Assembly (NCBI RefSeq): GCF_026157035.1
Contig: NZ_JANJZA010000001.1
Span: 1,343,001 to 1,407,000 of the forward strand
DNA length: 64,000 bases
Direction: 5' to 3'
Source of the DNA: Sphingomicrobium nitratireducens
Lineage (GTDB): Bacteria; Pseudomonadota; Alphaproteobacteria; Sphingomonadales; Sphingomonadaceae
Made by a program: the position numbers and the translations under genes
The notes under the pieces: generated by a model
Databases searched by the model: none
The model's input: only the letters and a program-made list of their open reading frames with translations
Told to the model about the DNA's origin: nothing
Shown here: piece after piece, positions 15,633 to 24,659 of the stretch
Layout of the letters: each line of letters begins with the position of its first letter
How positions within the stretch are numbered: position 1 is the stretch's first letter

Positions 15633-16231
15633 TGTTTCTCTTCCGCGTTGAGGCCGTGGCGCAGCAGCATCGGCATGTTGGCCGCGGCGAACAGGAAGGT
15701 GAGGGGGATCATCCCCCACATCTTGAAGCTGATCCAGAAGTCGGTCGAGCTGTTGCGCCAGACGATCTCGTTGAGCGCGGCCATGGCGAGGAAGAAGATC
15801 GACCAGTTGCGCGTGAGCTTGAGCCAGCCTTCTTCGGACAGGCCGGGATAGGCGGTGCCGAGCATGGCGCGCAGCAGGGGCTTGCCGTTGAGGACTCCGA
15901 TCCCGAGCGCGATCCCGGCGAAGCTGTAGAAGAGGGTCGGCTTCAATTTGATGAAGGTTTCCGAGTGGAGCCAGATGGTGAGCCCGCCCATCACCAGTAC
16001 GAGCACGGCCGAGATCAGCTGGAGCGTCGAGACATGGCGCACCGCGACATAGCTGATCGCCATCGCGGCGAGGATCGCGACCATGAACACGCCGGTGGCG
16101 ATGAAGATGCCGAACTGGCTGTTGGCGACGAAGAAGAGGACCAGCGGTCCGAGGTCGAGCAGCAACTGCTTGCCGGGCGACAGCTTCTTCTTCTCCGCCT
16201 CGATCGCGGGGCCGGGATTGACGTCGCTCAT
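15629..16231 (-). CDS. ispZ: Inner membrane septation protein A (IspZ/YciB family)
   Basis: Polytopic membrane protein of 200 residues associated with cell division and envelope integrity in the YciB/IspZ family; the molecular function is not settled. About five hydrophobic segments follow a charged 20-residue N-terminus. Typical stretches are [36 protein letters not shown] and [20 protein letters not shown], the last near the C-terminus and diagnostic. Start ATG 16231 overlaps the ftsY stop by four bases. Confidence 0.9.
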   Translation of the reverse strand: MSDVNPGPAIEAEKKKLSPGKQLLLDLGPLVLFFVANSQFGIFIATGVFMVAILAAMAISYVAVRHVSTLQLISAVLVLVMGGLTIWLHSETFIKLKPTLFYSFAGIALGIGVLNGKPLLRAMLGTAYPGLSEEGWLKLTRNWSIFFLAMAALNEIVWRNSSTDFWISFKMWGMIPLTFLFAAANMPMLLRHGLNAEEKQ

Positions 16232-17145
16232 GCGGGCGGAAGTCCTGCAATGGCGCGGGCGACCGCGCGCGGGTCGAAGGGACGCAGGTCGTCGACGCCT
16301 TCGCCGACGCCGATCGCGTGAATGGGAAGGCCGAACCTCTCGGCGGCCGCGACCAGCACGCCGCCGCGCGCGGTGCCGTCGAGCTTGGTCATGACGAGGC
16401 CAGTGACCCCGGCGCTCTCCTTGAATACCTCGATCTGGTTGAGCGCGTTCTGGCCTGTGGTCGCGTCGAGGACGAGGATGACGTCGTGGGGCGCCTCCTC
16501 GTTCAATTTGCCGAGCACGCGCCGAACCTTGGAGAGCTCCTCCATCAGGTGGCTCTTGTTCTGGAGGCGCCCGGCGGTGTCGACGATGAGGACGTCGATG
16601 CCCTGCGCGGTCGCTTGCTTGACCCCGTCCCAAACGAGGCCCGCGGCGTCCGAACCTTCCTTGCCGGCGATGACGGGCGCGCCGATCCGCTCGCCCCAGA
16701 TCTGCAGTTGCTCGATCGCGGCGGCGCGGAACGTGTCGCCTGCTGCCAGCAGCACGCCGTAATCCTGCTCCTGGAGGAGGTGTCCGACCTTACCGATGGT
16801 TGTGGTCTTTCCCGACCCGTTGACCCCGATCACGAGGATTACGTGCGGCCGGGGAAATCCATAAATATCGAGGGGCTTGGCGACGGGAGCGAGGATCTTC
16901 TCGATTTCTTCGGCGAGGATCGTGCGCAGGCCGCGTTCGTCGAGCTGTTCGAACTTGCGCGCGGCAATCGCGTCGCGGATGCGCTTCGAGGCTTCGGGGC
17001 CGAGGTCGGAGGCGATCAGCGCTTCCTCGATATCGTCGAGGGTCGCTGTATCGAGCGCGGCCTTGCTGGTCAGCCCGGTCAGATTCTCCCCGACCCGGTC
17101 GGCAGTCTTCTTGAAGCCGCCGGTCAGGCGTTCGAGCCAACTCAT
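16228..17145 (-). CDS. ftsY: Signal recognition particle receptor FtsY
   Basis: GTPase that receives Ffh-bound ribosomes at the membrane. The 305-residue protein consists of the N domain (about 1-95) and G domain, with G1 GVNGSGKTT at 107-115, DTAGR, and [10 protein letters not shown]. It lacks the long acidic N-terminal A domain of E. coli FtsY; only a short start ([14 protein letters not shown]) could serve as a membrane-binding helix. Its partner ffh is in the same window at 19936. Overlaps mtaB and ispZ by four bases each. Confidence 0.95.
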   Translation of the reverse strand: MSWLERLTGGFKKTADRVGENLTGLTSKAALDTATLDDIEEALIASDLGPEASKRIRDAIAARKFEQLDERGLRTILAEEIEKILAPVAKPLDIYGFPRPHVILVIGVNGSGKTTTIGKVGHLLQEQDYGVLLAAGDTFRAAAIEQLQIWGERIGAPVIAGKEGSDAAGLVWDGVKQATAQGIDVLIVDTAGRLQNKSHLMEELSKVRRVLGKLNEEAPHDVILVLDATTGQNALNQIEVFKESAGVTGLVMTKLDGTARGGVLVAAAERFGLPIHAIGVGEGVDDLRPFDPRAVARAIAGLPPA

Positions 17146-18362
17146 TCGATGATCCCCACCAGTCCCTGTTCGTTCGCGTGCGTGATGCGTGCCCTGACGT
17201 AGGCACCGCGCGGCGCACCTTCAACAAGGATCGGCGCGAATTGGTCGGTATGGCCCTTGCCGCCATTTTCGATGAGCGCGGGGCGGAGCGTGCCGACCTG
17301 GCTTTGCAGCCATTTGGCGCGGTGGTCGGCGGCGCGTGCCCGCAGGGCGGCGGCGCGGGCCTTGATCGTCTCGCGCTCGAGCTGGGGCATCCGCGCGGCG
17401 GGCGTCATTTCGCGAGGGCTGAAGGGGAAGATATGCGCCGCGACGATGTCGCAATCCTCGATCAGTTCCAGCGTGTTACGGGCCATTTCCTCAGTTTCGG
17501 TGGGAAATCCCGCGATGAGGTCGGCGCCGATGCTCGCGCCGGGACGGGCGGCCTTGATCTTCTCGACGATGGCGACAGCCTGGGCGCGGCTATGGCGGCG
17601 CTTCATGCGCTTCAGGATCATGTCGTCGCCCGCCTGGAGCGAGAGATGGAAATGGGGGAGGAGGCGCGGTTCGCCCGCGACCAGCTCGTGAAGCGCGCCG
17701 TCCATCTCGATACTGTCGAGGCTGGAGAGGCGCAGGCGCTCCAGGCGTGGTTCGTCAGCGAGGAGGCGCTGGAGCAGGTCGCCGAGCTTGCGGCCGTCAT
17801 CGTCGTAGCTGGTGATGTCGACGCCGGTGATCACGATTTCGCGCACCTCGCGATCGAGTTCGGCGGCGACCGCGCGGCGCACTACGTCATAGGGCAGCGA
17901 GCGGCTGTTCCCGCGCCCGTAGGGAATGGTGCAGAAGGTGCAGCGATGGTCGCAGCCGTTCTGGACGGCGACGAAACTGCGCACCTTGTTGCCGAAACCA
18001 GCGGCCACCGGATCGGCGGTTGCCGTCATGACGTCACTCGGCAAGTCCTTGGCGGCCTTAAGGATTTCCTGAAGTCGCAGCTTGTCTGCATTGCCGAGGA
18101 TCGCGTCCACCTCGGGCATGGCGCGGAAGGTTTCCGGTTCGATCTGGGCGGCGCATCCGGTGACGAGGATGCGCGCATCGGGCGCGCTACGCCGGGCGCG
18201 GCGGATCTTCTGGCGCGTCTGGCGCACGGCTTCCGCGGTGACCGCACAGCTGTTGACGATGATCGTCTCGCCTTGCGCCCCGTCAGCCTCGATCGCGCGC
18301 TTCATCGTGGCGCTCTCGGCGAAGTTGAGGCGGCAACCGAGCGTGACCGTCTCGACTCTCAC
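17142..18362 (-). CDS. mtaB: tRNA (t6A37) methylthiotransferase MtaB
   Basis: Radical-SAM enzyme that adds a methylthio group to t6A at position 37 of tRNAs reading ANN codons. In 406 residues, the N-terminal domain carries three cysteines for one Fe-S cluster (Cys10, Cys39, Cys70), and the radical-SAM motif CDHRCTFC (Cys137, 141, 144) binds the second. A C-terminal TRAM-like region ends the protein. The GTG at 18362 overlaps the dapF stop (GTGA) and places the first cluster Cys at residue 10, as in the family. MiaB and RimO relatives are alternatives; the sequence PYGRGNSRS after the motif fits MtaB. Confidence 0.9.
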   Translation of the reverse strand: MRVETVTLGCRLNFAESATMKRAIEADGAQGETIIVNSCAVTAEAVRQTRQKIRRARRSAPDARILVTGCAAQIEPETFRAMPEVDAILGNADKLRLQEILKAAKDLPSDVMTATADPVAAGFGNKVRSFVAVQNGCDHRCTFCTIPYGRGNSRSLPYDVVRRAVAAELDREVREIVITGVDITSYDDDGRKLGDLLQRLLADEPRLERLRLSSLDSIEMDGALHELVAGEPRLLPHFHLSLQAGDDMILKRMKRRHSRAQAVAIVEKIKAARPGASIGADLIAGFPTETEEMARNTLELIEDCDIVAAHIFPFSPREMTPAARMPQLERETIKARAAALRARAADHRAKWLQSQVGTLRPALIENGGKGHTDQFAPILVEGAPRGAYVRARITHANEQGLVGIIE

Positions 18363-19156
18363 CGAAGCGTCTCGAGGTCGATCTTGCCGGTGAAGACGTG
18401 GGTCGCGGGGCCCTCCATCACGATCGGTTCGCCCGGGCTCCAGCTGATATGGAGCACGCCGCCCGGCATCTTCACGCGGACCGGCGAGGAGACGAGCCCG
18501 CGCCGGATGGCGGCAACCGCGCTCGCGCAGGCGCCGGTCCCGCACGCCAGCGTCAGGCCCGCACCGCGCTCGAAAGTACGGATCTTGAGCCCCTTGGCGG
18601 TGACCTTGGCGACGTTCACGTTGATCCGCTCGGGGAAGGCGGGGTCGACTTCGATCTGCGGCCCGATTTCGCCAAGCGGAACCTTGCCCGGCTTGTCGAC
18701 GAAGAAGACGAGGTGGGGATTGCCGACATTGACCGCGTCGGGCGCCTCGAGTTCGTCCCAGGCGAGCGGCAGGGGATTGGTCGGAAAGGGGTCGGCGAGG
18801 GGAATCTCGTTCCATTCGAAGCGCGGCTCGCCCATTTCGACGCGCACCGTGCCCTCGAGCGCTTCGCCCTCGATCGGCCCGCCGGCCGTGTCGATCGCCG
18901 TCTCGCCGGTCAATGCGATCACGCAGCGCGCCGCGTTGCCGCAGGCGCTCGCGCTCGATCCGTCGGCGTTCCAGATGTCCATGCGCATGCGCTCCCCGCC
19001 GTTCGAAAGGCGGATGAGCTGGTCGCAACCGATGCCGTGACGACGATCGCACAGGCGGCGCGCCAAGGTGCCGTCGACCTCGATAGCTTCCTCGCGCGCG
19101 TCGAGGATCACGAAGTCGTTGCCCAATCCGTGCATCTTGTGGAAGGTGGTGGCCAT
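18359..19156 (-). CDS. dapF: Diaminopimelate epimerase
   Basis: Interconverts LL- and meso-diaminopimelate, providing the meso form for lysine and peptidoglycan. The 265-residue protein has the two catalytic cysteines in their family motifs: Cys72 in SACGNAARC and Cys205 in LACGTGAC. The start (MATTFHKMHGLGNDFV) is typical. It is the first gene of the leftward operon, with the mtaB start inside its stop. The aspartate-family gene asd is also in this window but not in the same operon. Confidence 0.96.
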   Translation of the reverse strand: MATTFHKMHGLGNDFVILDAREEAIEVDGTLARRLCDRRHGIGCDQLIRLSNGGERMRMDIWNADGSSASACGNAARCVIALTGETAIDTAGGPIEGEALEGTVRVEMGEPRFEWNEIPLADPFPTNPLPLAWDELEAPDAVNVGNPHLVFFVDKPGKVPLGEIGPQIEVDPAFPERINVNVAKVTAKGLKIRTFERGAGLTLACGTGACASAVAAIRRGLVSSPVRVKMPGGVLHISWSPGEPIVMEGPATHVFTGKIDLETLR

Positions 19157-19218
19157 CGCATGGCGACTTAGGGGCGCGGGCCTCCAAGGGCAATAAGCGA
19201 GGGGGACGAGAGTTGGAC

Positions 19219-19767
19219 ATGGATCGCCGCCGAGAGGCGCAGAAGATCATCGATTTCTGGTTCGACGAGGTCGGAAAGTCGCGCTGGTTCGCCAAGGATC
19301 CCGTGCTCGATGCCGACATCGCCAAGCGTTACGGCGCGCTGCGCGACGACGTTATTGCCTCGAACGGGGAGGGGTGGCGCGACGGGCCGCGCAGGCTACT
19401 GGCCGCGATCCTGATGCTCGACCAGTTCTCGCGCAACATTCATCGCGGCACGCCCGAGGCCTATGCCGCCGACCCGCTCGCGCGCCGCCTGACCCGCCGT
19501 GCGCTCGAGAAAGGCTGGGAGGAGCATTACGAACGCCCCTACCTGCAATTCCTCTACATGCCGCTGATGCATTCGGAGGATCTGGAGGACCAGGAGCGCT
19601 CGGTCGAACTGTTCGAACAGCTCGGCGATCCCCAACTGACGCGATTTGCCTATCTCCATCGCGACCAGATCAGGAATTTCGGGCGCTTCCCGGGGCGCAA
19701 TGCCGCGCTGGGGCGCGAAAGCACGCCCGAAGAACAACTCGCGCTCGATGACGGAGCGAACTTCTGA
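19219..19767 (+). CDS. DUF924 family protein
   Basis: A 182-residue, mostly helical protein of the DUF924 family. Family hallmarks visible are IIDFWFDE near the start, WFAKDPVLD, LLAAILMLDQFSRNIHRG, YLQFLYMPLMHSED, and RDQIRNFGRFPGRNA near the end. The fold is TPR-like and the function is unknown. Start ATG 19219; a TTG lies two codons upstream. It is divergent from dapF. Confidence 0.85.
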   Translation: MDRRREAQKIIDFWFDEVGKSRWFAKDPVLDADIAKRYGALRDDVIASNGEGWRDGPRRLLAAILMLDQFSRNIHRGTPEAYAADPLARRLTRRALEKGWEEHYERPYLQFLYMPLMHSEDLEDQERSVELFEQLGDPQLTRFAYLHRDQIRNFGRFPGRNAALGRESTPEEQLALDDGANF

Positions 19768-19770
19768 TCC

Positions 19771-19799
19771 TTGACGCGGGGCGCTCTCGCGCGTAGAGG
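19771..19799 (+). promoter_or_regulatory. Probable promoter upstream of ffh
   Basis: TTGACG at 19771-19776 and TAGAGG at 19794-19799 with a 17-base spacer. A second candidate, TTGACG at 19886-19891 with TAGGAC at 19906-19911, has only 14 bases between the elements but lies closer to ffh. The first would give a leader of about 130 bases containing a short open frame from 19817. Confidence 0.4.
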
Positions 19800-19935
19800 C
19801 GCGCACGTCCCAAGGGATGACATATCTGCAAGCGCTGCGGCGCACGCTGGCCGACGAGGTTTCGTCCGCCGGCGTCGTTTGCGTTTTGACGGTGTCATAC
19901 CCATGTAGGACACGATTGTTTTTGAGGAGAAGTGC

Positions 19936-21360
19936 GTGTTTGACAGCCTGAGCGATCGCCTGTCCGGCGTCTTCGACAAGCTCCGCGGTCGCGGGGCGCT
20001 GTCGGAGGCCGACGTGCGTGCGGCGATGCGCGAAGTGCGCGTTGCCCTGCTCGAGGCCGACGTCGCCCTTCCTGTCGCGCGCCAATTCGTCGAGGACGTC
20101 ACCGAACGGGCGGTGGGCGAGGAAGTCATCCGCTCGGTCACGCCCGGTCAGATGGTCGTCAAGATCGTCCATGACGCGCTGGTCGACCTGCTGGGCGCGG
20201 ACAGCAGCGAGCTGAACCTCGCGGCGAACCCGCCCGCCGTCATCATGATGGTCGGTCTCCAGGGCTCGGGTAAGACGACGACGACCGCCAAGATCGCCAA
20301 GCGGCTCGTCGAAAAGGACCGCAAGAAGGTCATGATGGCCAGCCTCGACGTCGCGCGTCCCGCGGCGCAGGAGCAGCTGGCCGTGCTGGGCGAGAAGGCC
20401 GGGGTCGACACGCTGCCGATCGTGGCGGGCCAGCAGCCGACCGACATTGCCAAGCGCGCGCTCCAGTCGGCCAAGCTCCAGGGCTACGACGTGCTGATGC
20501 TCGACACGGCGGGCCGCCTACACGTCGACACGCAGCTGATGGACGAGATGAAGGCGGTGGCGTCGGTCTCCTCGCCGGTGGAAACGCTGCTCGTGGTCGA
20601 CAGCCTGACCGGCCAGGACGCGGTCAACGTCGCCAAGGGGTTCGGCGAGGAAGTCCCGCTGACCGGTGTCGTGCTGACCCGCATGGACGGCGATGCACGC
20701 GGCGGCGCGGCGCTCTCGATGCGCAAGGTCACCGGCAAGCCGATCAAGTTCGCAGGCACCGGCGAGGGCCTCGATGCCCTCGAGCCGTTCCATCCCGACC
20801 GCGTCGCGGGCCGCATCCTCGGCATGGGCGACGTCGTGTCGCTGGTCGAGAAGGCCGCCGAGACGGTCAAGATGGAGGACGCCGAGAAGCTTGCTCGCAA
20901 GATGGAGAAGGGCAAGTTCGACCTCGACGATTTGCGGCTCCAGATCAAGCAGATGCAGGCGATGGGCGGCCTCGGCGCGCTCGCCAAGATGATGCCCGGC
21001 ATGAAGGGCATGAAGCAGGCCGGCGATGTCGACGAGAAGGCGCTCTCGCGCCTCGAGGCAATGATGAGCTCGATGACCTCCGAGGAGCGACAAAAGCCCA
21101 AGCTCATCAACGCCAAGCGCAAGATTCGCATCGCCAAGGGCTCGGGGACCACCGTTCAGGAGGTCAACAAGCTGTTGAAGATGCACCAGCAGATGGAAGG
21201 GGCGATGAAGAAGCTCAAGAAGATGGGCGGCTTCTCGAAACTTGCATCGATGTTCGGGGGCGGAATGCCGGGCGGGATGCCCGGCGCAGGAGGAGCGGGC
21301 CTCCCGGGGCTCGGCGGAGCACAGCTTCCGCCCGGTTTTGATGGTTTTTCGAAGAAATAA
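19936..21360 (+). CDS. ffh: Signal recognition particle protein Ffh
   Basis: Binds signal sequences on ribosomes together with 4.5S RNA and delivers them to FtsY. In 474 residues, the N domain spans about 1-90, the G domain about 95-295 (G1 GLQGSGKTT 107-115, DTAGRLH, TRMDGDARGG), and the Met-rich M domain about 325-440 (LQIKQMQAMGG, MMPGMKGMKQ). The final 30 residues are Gly/Pro/Met-rich. GTG start at 19936 follows GAGGAG by seven bases. It begins the ffh-rpsP-rimM run. Confidence 0.96.
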   Translation: MFDSLSDRLSGVFDKLRGRGALSEADVRAAMREVRVALLEADVALPVARQFVEDVTERAVGEEVIRSVTPGQMVVKIVHDALVDLLGADSSELNLAANPPAVIMMVGLQGSGKTTTTAKIAKRLVEKDRKKVMMASLDVARPAAQEQLAVLGEKAGVDTLPIVAGQQPTDIAKRALQSAKLQGYDVLMLDTAGRLHVDTQLMDEMKAVASVSSPVETLLVVDSLTGQDAVNVAKGFGEEVPLTGVVLTRMDGDARGGAALSMRKVTGKPIKFAGTGEGLDALEPFHPDRVAGRILGMGDVVSLVEKAAETVKMEDAEKLARKMEKGKFDLDDLRLQIKQMQAMGGLGALAKMMPGMKGMKQAGDVDEKALSRLEAMMSSMTSEERQKPKLINAKRKIRIAKGSGTTVQEVNKLLKMHQQMEGAMKKLKKMGGFSKLASMFGGGMPGGMPGAGGAGLPGLGGAQLPPGFDGFSKK

Positions 21361-21387
21361 CGACATTACTTTAGAAGGAAGATAATC

Positions 21388-21945
21388 ATGGCAGTTGCAA
21401 TTCGTCTCGCCCGTGGTGGCGCCAAGAAGCGGCCTTATTACCGCATCGTCGTGGCCGACAGCCGCAATTCGCGCGACGGTCGCTTCATCGAGCGCGTGGG
21501 TTCGTACAACCCGCTGCTCCAGAAGGACGATCCCGAGCGCGTGAAGCTCGACCAGGACCGTATCCGTCACTGGCTGTCGGTCGGCGCCCAGCCGTCGGAC
21601 CGCGTGCTGCGCTTCCTCGATGCCGCCGGCATCATGGAGCGTCCGGCCCGCAACAACCCCAAGAAGGCCGAACCTGGCGCAAATGCGAAGGAGCGCCTCG
21701 AAGCCAAGGCCGCCAAGGAAGCCGAAGCGGCCGAAGCCGCTGCTGCCGCCGAAGCCGAGGCCAACGCCCCGGCCGAGGAAGAAGTGACCGAGGCTCCGGC
21801 CGAAGCTGCTGCCGAAGCGCCGGCCGAAGAGGCCAAGACCGAGGAAGCGCCGGCTGAGGAAGCCAAGGCCGAGGAAGCCCCGGCCGAGGAAGCCAAGGCC
21901 GAGGAAGCTCCGGCCGAAGACGCGGCCGAAGAAAAGGCCGAGTAA
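21388..21945 (+). CDS. rpsP: 30S ribosomal protein S16 with long acidic C-terminal tail
   Basis: Small-subunit protein S16. The first 80 or so residues are a normal S16 ([34 protein letters not shown]). Residues 95-185 are a low-complexity Ala/Glu/Lys tail that more than doubles the usual length of about 80-90. From about 142 the tail is built of near-identical ten-residue units ([10 protein letters not shown]). Some alphaproteobacterial S16 proteins have tails, but this one is long and regular. ATG follows GAAGGAAG. The tail is probably disordered; its role is unknown. Confidence 0.95.
   Translation: MAVAIRLARGGAKKRPYYRIVVADSRNSRDGRFIERVGSYNPLLQKDDPERVKLDQDRIRHWLSVGAQPSDRVLRFLDAAGIMERPARNNPKKAEPGANAKERLEAKAAKEAEAAEAAAAAEAEANAPAEEEVTEAPAEAAAEAPAEEAKTEEAPAEEAKAEEAPAEEAKAEEAPAEDAAEEKAE
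21811..21930 (+). repeat. 30-base tandem repeat within rpsP
   Basis: Four adjacent 30-base units starting at 21811, 21841, 21871 and 21901 encode the ten-residue acidic repeat. Units two and three differ at only a few third-codon positions, so the repeat is conserved at both DNA and protein level and could change copy number by slippage. Confidence 0.8.
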
Positions 21946-21951
21946 GACGCC

Positions 21952-22461
21952 ATGAGGTCACCGGCGACGGAGAAGCGCGCCAAACGCGTCGCGCTTGCTG
22001 CCGTCGCCGGTGCCCATGGGGTGAAGGGCGAACTGCGCCTGAAGCTGTTCGCCGAGGGGCTCGACACGCTCGCTGCGCAACAGCACGTGTTCGTCGGCGA
22101 AACCGAGCGCAAGCTCGTCTCGGTACGCCCCGGCGGAAAGGTCGCCATCGCCCGCCTTGAAGGGGTTGGCGATCGCAGCGCTGCCGAAGCCCTGCGCGGA
22201 TCGCTGGTCGAGATCGACCGCGGTGCGCTCCCTCCGCTCGAGGAGGGCGAATATTACCATGCCGACCTGATCGGGCTCCCTGTTGTCGATACGCACGGGG
22301 AGGCGGTCGGTCATGTCGTCGCGGTCGACAATTACGGCGCGAGCGACGTGGTCGAGATCGAGAAGGCGACCGGAAAGCGGTTCATGGTGCCGCTGACCGA
22401 CAATGCAGTGCCCGAGTGGGACGCCGAGCGGCTCGTGGTCAACGCCGACTTCGTCGACTAA
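21952..22461 (+). CDS. rimM: Ribosome maturation factor RimM
   Basis: Assists late 30S assembly around S19 and the 16S rRNA head. The 169-residue protein has the N-terminal RimM domain ([21 protein letters not shown]) and the C-terminal PRC-barrel ([17 protein letters not shown], with [15 protein letters not shown]). Length is normal. Its ATG lies six bases after rpsP, the usual pairing. Its stop overlaps that of a convergent reductase gene, so trmD is not directly downstream as it usually is. Confidence 0.95.
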   Translation: MRSPATEKRAKRVALAAVAGAHGVKGELRLKLFAEGLDTLAAQQHVFVGETERKLVSVRPGGKVAIARLEGVGDRSAAEALRGSLVEIDRGALPPLEEGEYYHADLIGLPVVDTHGEAVGHVVAVDNYGASDVVEIEKATGKRFMVPLTDNAVPEWDAERLVVNADFVD

Positions 22462-23414
22462 CGCCAGATTTTCCGAGTTTTCGAAAGATCGTTGCGGATC
22501 GTGGTGCTCGCCACGCCGCCTTCGCCCATTGCGTGGCTGATCTGGTCGAGCCCGAGCACGACGTCGCCTGCGGCATAGAGGCCGGGCACGTTTGTGCGCT
22601 GGTGGCTGTCGACCGCGATGCACCCGTCGCCCTTCAATTCGGCATCGACCATCTCGGCCAGCGAGGTATGCGTATCCGACCCCAGCGCGGGGTAGAGGCT
22701 GTCAAAGCTCTGGAGCCTACCGCCTTCGACGCAAACGCAAATTTCCTTGTCGCCTGCGATCATCTCGGTGATCGGGCCGTCGACCAGTGTCACGCCCGCC
22801 TCGGCCAGCCTACGGCAATCCTCCGCCTCCATTTCGTGCGGCCCGTCGGGGGCAATCAGCGTGAGGTCGGCGGTGTAGCCGCGGATGAACAGCGTCTCCG
22901 CCGCCCCATGGTGTCCGGTTCCCACGATCGCGACCTTCTTGTCGGTTACTTCGTAGCCATCGCAGATCGGGCAATAGCGGATCAGCCCCTTCGCCATCGC
23001 CTCGTCATGGTCTTCTCGGGTGATCATCGGCGGGCGGCGATTGGTGACGCCGGTGGCAAGCAATACGGTCCTCGCCTGGAAGGCGCCCGAGCCCCATTCC
23101 GCGCAGAACAGGCCGCTTTCCTCGTCCCTCGTCAGCTTGGTGACGCGACCCGAGATGATCTCGGCGCCGTATTTCTGCGCCTGGCTCTTCATGCGCTGCA
23201 GGAGTTCCTTGCCGTTGATCCCGTCGGGAAAGCCCGCATGGTTGTGGCTGGTCGGGATCCAGCTGGCACGGCTGTCGCCGCCGTCGACGACCATGATGTC
23301 GAGATAATAGCGGGAGAGGTAGATAGCGGCGGTGAGCCCGGCCGGACCGCCGCCAACCACAAGGCAATCGAGGGGTTTGTCGCGCATGACAGGCTCAATC
23401 GCGCGCTTGGCCAT
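22458..23414 (-). CDS. Thioredoxin-reductase-like NAD(P)/FAD oxidoreductase
   Basis: Two-domain flavoprotein of 318 residues: FAD-binding GGGPAG (21-26), a second nucleotide-binding motif GTGHHG (165-170), and the C-terminal AAGDV motif for FAD. The pair Cys148-Cys151 in CPICDGY occupies the position of the redox-active CATC of thioredoxin reductase, so disulfide chemistry is likely, but the flanking sequence differs from TrxB. The substrate is unknown. An internal ATG at 23387 is an alternative start. It is inserted in reverse orientation between rimM and trmD and ends four bases inside rimM. Confidence 0.85.
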   Translation of the reverse strand: MAKRAIEPVMRDKPLDCLVVGGGPAGLTAAIYLSRYYLDIMVVDGGDSRASWIPTSHNHAGFPDGINGKELLQRMKSQAQKYGAEIISGRVTKLTRDEESGLFCAEWGSGAFQARTVLLATGVTNRRPPMITREDHDEAMAKGLIRYCPICDGYEVTDKKVAIVGTGHHGAAETLFIRGYTADLTLIAPDGPHEMEAEDCRRLAEAGVTLVDGPITEMIAGDKEICVCVEGGRLQSFDSLYPALGSDTHTSLAEMVDAELKGDGCIAVDSHQRTNVPGLYAAGDVVLGLDQISHAMGEGGVASTTIRNDLSKTRKIWR

Positions 23415-23435
23415 TCGTTCCCGCTAAGCTAGGGC
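23407..23435 (+). promoter_or_regulatory. Probable promoter of trmD-rplS
   Basis: TTGGCC at 23407-23412 and TAGGGC at 23430-23435 with a 17-base spacer. The start of transcription would fall at or one base before the trmD ATG at 23443, which would make a leaderless mRNA. The -35 lies inside the start of the reverse-strand reductase gene. The string GCTAGGGCGCGCG also occurs upstream of ahcY. Confidence 0.4.
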
Positions 23436-23442
23436 GCGCGCC

Positions 23443-24171
23443 ATGACTTTTCGCGCGTCCGTCCTGACCCTTTATCCCGACATGTTCCCGGGACCGCTTG
23501 GCGTCAGCCTTGCAGGGCGCGCGCTCGAGGAGGACAAGTGGCGGCTCGACGTCACCAATATCCGCGACTTTGCCGCCGACAGGCACCGCACGGTCGACGA
23601 CACGCCGGCCGGTGGGGGCGCGGGCATGGTGCTGCGCTGTGACGTCGTGGCGGCGGCGCTCGACAGCGTGGCGGACGGGCGGCCGGTGCTCGCCATGACG
23701 CCGCGCGGCAAGCCACTGACACAGGCGCGGGTGCGCACACTGGCGGCGGGCGAGGGGGCGATCGTCCTGTGCGGCCGCTTCGAAGGGTTCGACGAGCGAT
23801 TGTTCGAGGCACGCGAGATCGAAGAGGTGTCGATCGGGGACTTCATCCTCTCGGGCGGAGAGCTTGCCGCGATGGTGCTGCTCGACGCTTGCATTCGCCT
23901 GCAGGGCGGGGTAATGGGCGCGGCCTCCAGCGGTGAGGAAGAGAGTTTCGAAGAGGGGCTTCTCGAATATCCGCACTATACCCGACCTGTCGAATGGGAA
24001 GGGCGCACGATCCCCGAAGTGCTGCGATCTGGGGATCATGCGAAGATTGCCGCTTGGCGCAAGGCAAGGGCGATTGAAGATACAAGGCTAAGGCGGCCTG
24101 ACCTTTGGGAGCGTCATGGGGACGCTGCGGACGGGTCGCCCTCTGGTGCGCGGCGGAAAACACAGGATTAG
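23443..24171 (+). CDS. trmD: tRNA (guanine-N1-)-methyltransferase TrmD
   Basis: Methylates G37 at N1 in tRNAs with G36. The 242-residue SPOUT enzyme shows the family start ([15 protein letters not shown]), GGGAGMVLR, and the knotted SAM-binding region [25 protein letters not shown]. Length is typical. There is no recognisable ribosome-binding site in the 28 bases between it and the divergent reductase gene, which fits leaderless or weak initiation. rplS follows six bases after its stop. Confidence 0.95.
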   Translation: MTFRASVLTLYPDMFPGPLGVSLAGRALEEDKWRLDVTNIRDFAADRHRTVDDTPAGGGAGMVLRCDVVAAALDSVADGRPVLAMTPRGKPLTQARVRTLAAGEGAIVLCGRFEGFDERLFEAREIEEVSIGDFILSGGELAAMVLLDACIRLQGGVMGAASSGEEESFEEGLLEYPHYTRPVEWEGRTIPEVLRSGDHAKIAAWRKARAIEDTRLRRPDLWERHGDAADGSPSGARRKTQD

Positions 24172-24177
24172 AAGGCC

Positions 24178-24567
24178 ATGAACCTCATCCAGACGCTCGA
24201 GCAGGAACAGATTGCCGAGCTTACCAAGGACAAGCAGATCCCGGAATTTCGCCCGGGCGACACGCTGCGCGTCGGCGTGCGCGTCGTCGAAGGCCAGCGC
24301 ACCCGCGTCCAGAACTACGAGGGCGTCTGCATCGCCCGTTCAAACCGCGGCGTGAACTCGAACTTCACCGTTCGCAAGATTTCGTTCGGCGAGGGCGTCG
24401 AGCGCGTCTTCCCGCTCTATTCGCCGAACATCGACAGCATCACCGTGGTGCGCAAAGGCGCGGTCCGTCGCGCCAAGCTCTATTACCTGCGCGGTCGCAC
24501 GGGTAAGTCGGCGCGCATCGCCGAGCGCAAGGACAACCGTCCGGCCAAGGAAAAGGCCGACGCGTAA
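24178..24567 (+). CDS. rplS: 50S ribosomal protein L19
   Basis: Large-subunit protein at the interface with the 30S subunit. The 129-residue protein begins [19 protein letters not shown] and contains the diagnostic [20 protein letters not shown] and [23 protein letters not shown]. Co-transcribed with trmD; a strong terminator follows. Confidence 0.97.
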   Translation: MNLIQTLEQEQIAELTKDKQIPEFRPGDTLRVGVRVVEGQRTRVQNYEGVCIARSNRGVNSNFTVRKISFGEGVERVFPLYSPNIDSITVVRKGAVRRAKLYYLRGRTGKSARIAERKDNRPAKEKADA

Positions 24568-24594
24568 GTCTTGGCGTATCGCTTGCCAGTTCAA

Positions 24595-24633
24595 GGGGCG
24601 TCCGGCATCACCGCCGGGCGCCCCTTTTCTTTT
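24595..24633 (+). terminator. Rho-independent terminator after rplS
   Basis: GGGGCG-T-CCGG (24595-24605) pairs with CCGG-G-CGCCCC (24614-24624), followed by TTTTCTTTT. Ends the trmD-rplS unit. Confidence 0.85.
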
Positions 24634-24659
24634 CACGTCCCCGAAGGAGCCATGACCGG

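Noticed and set aside
19768-19935. 4.5S RNA gene (ffs) upstream of ffh
   Set aside because: The conserved GGAAGG...AGCA core of the SRP RNA is absent.
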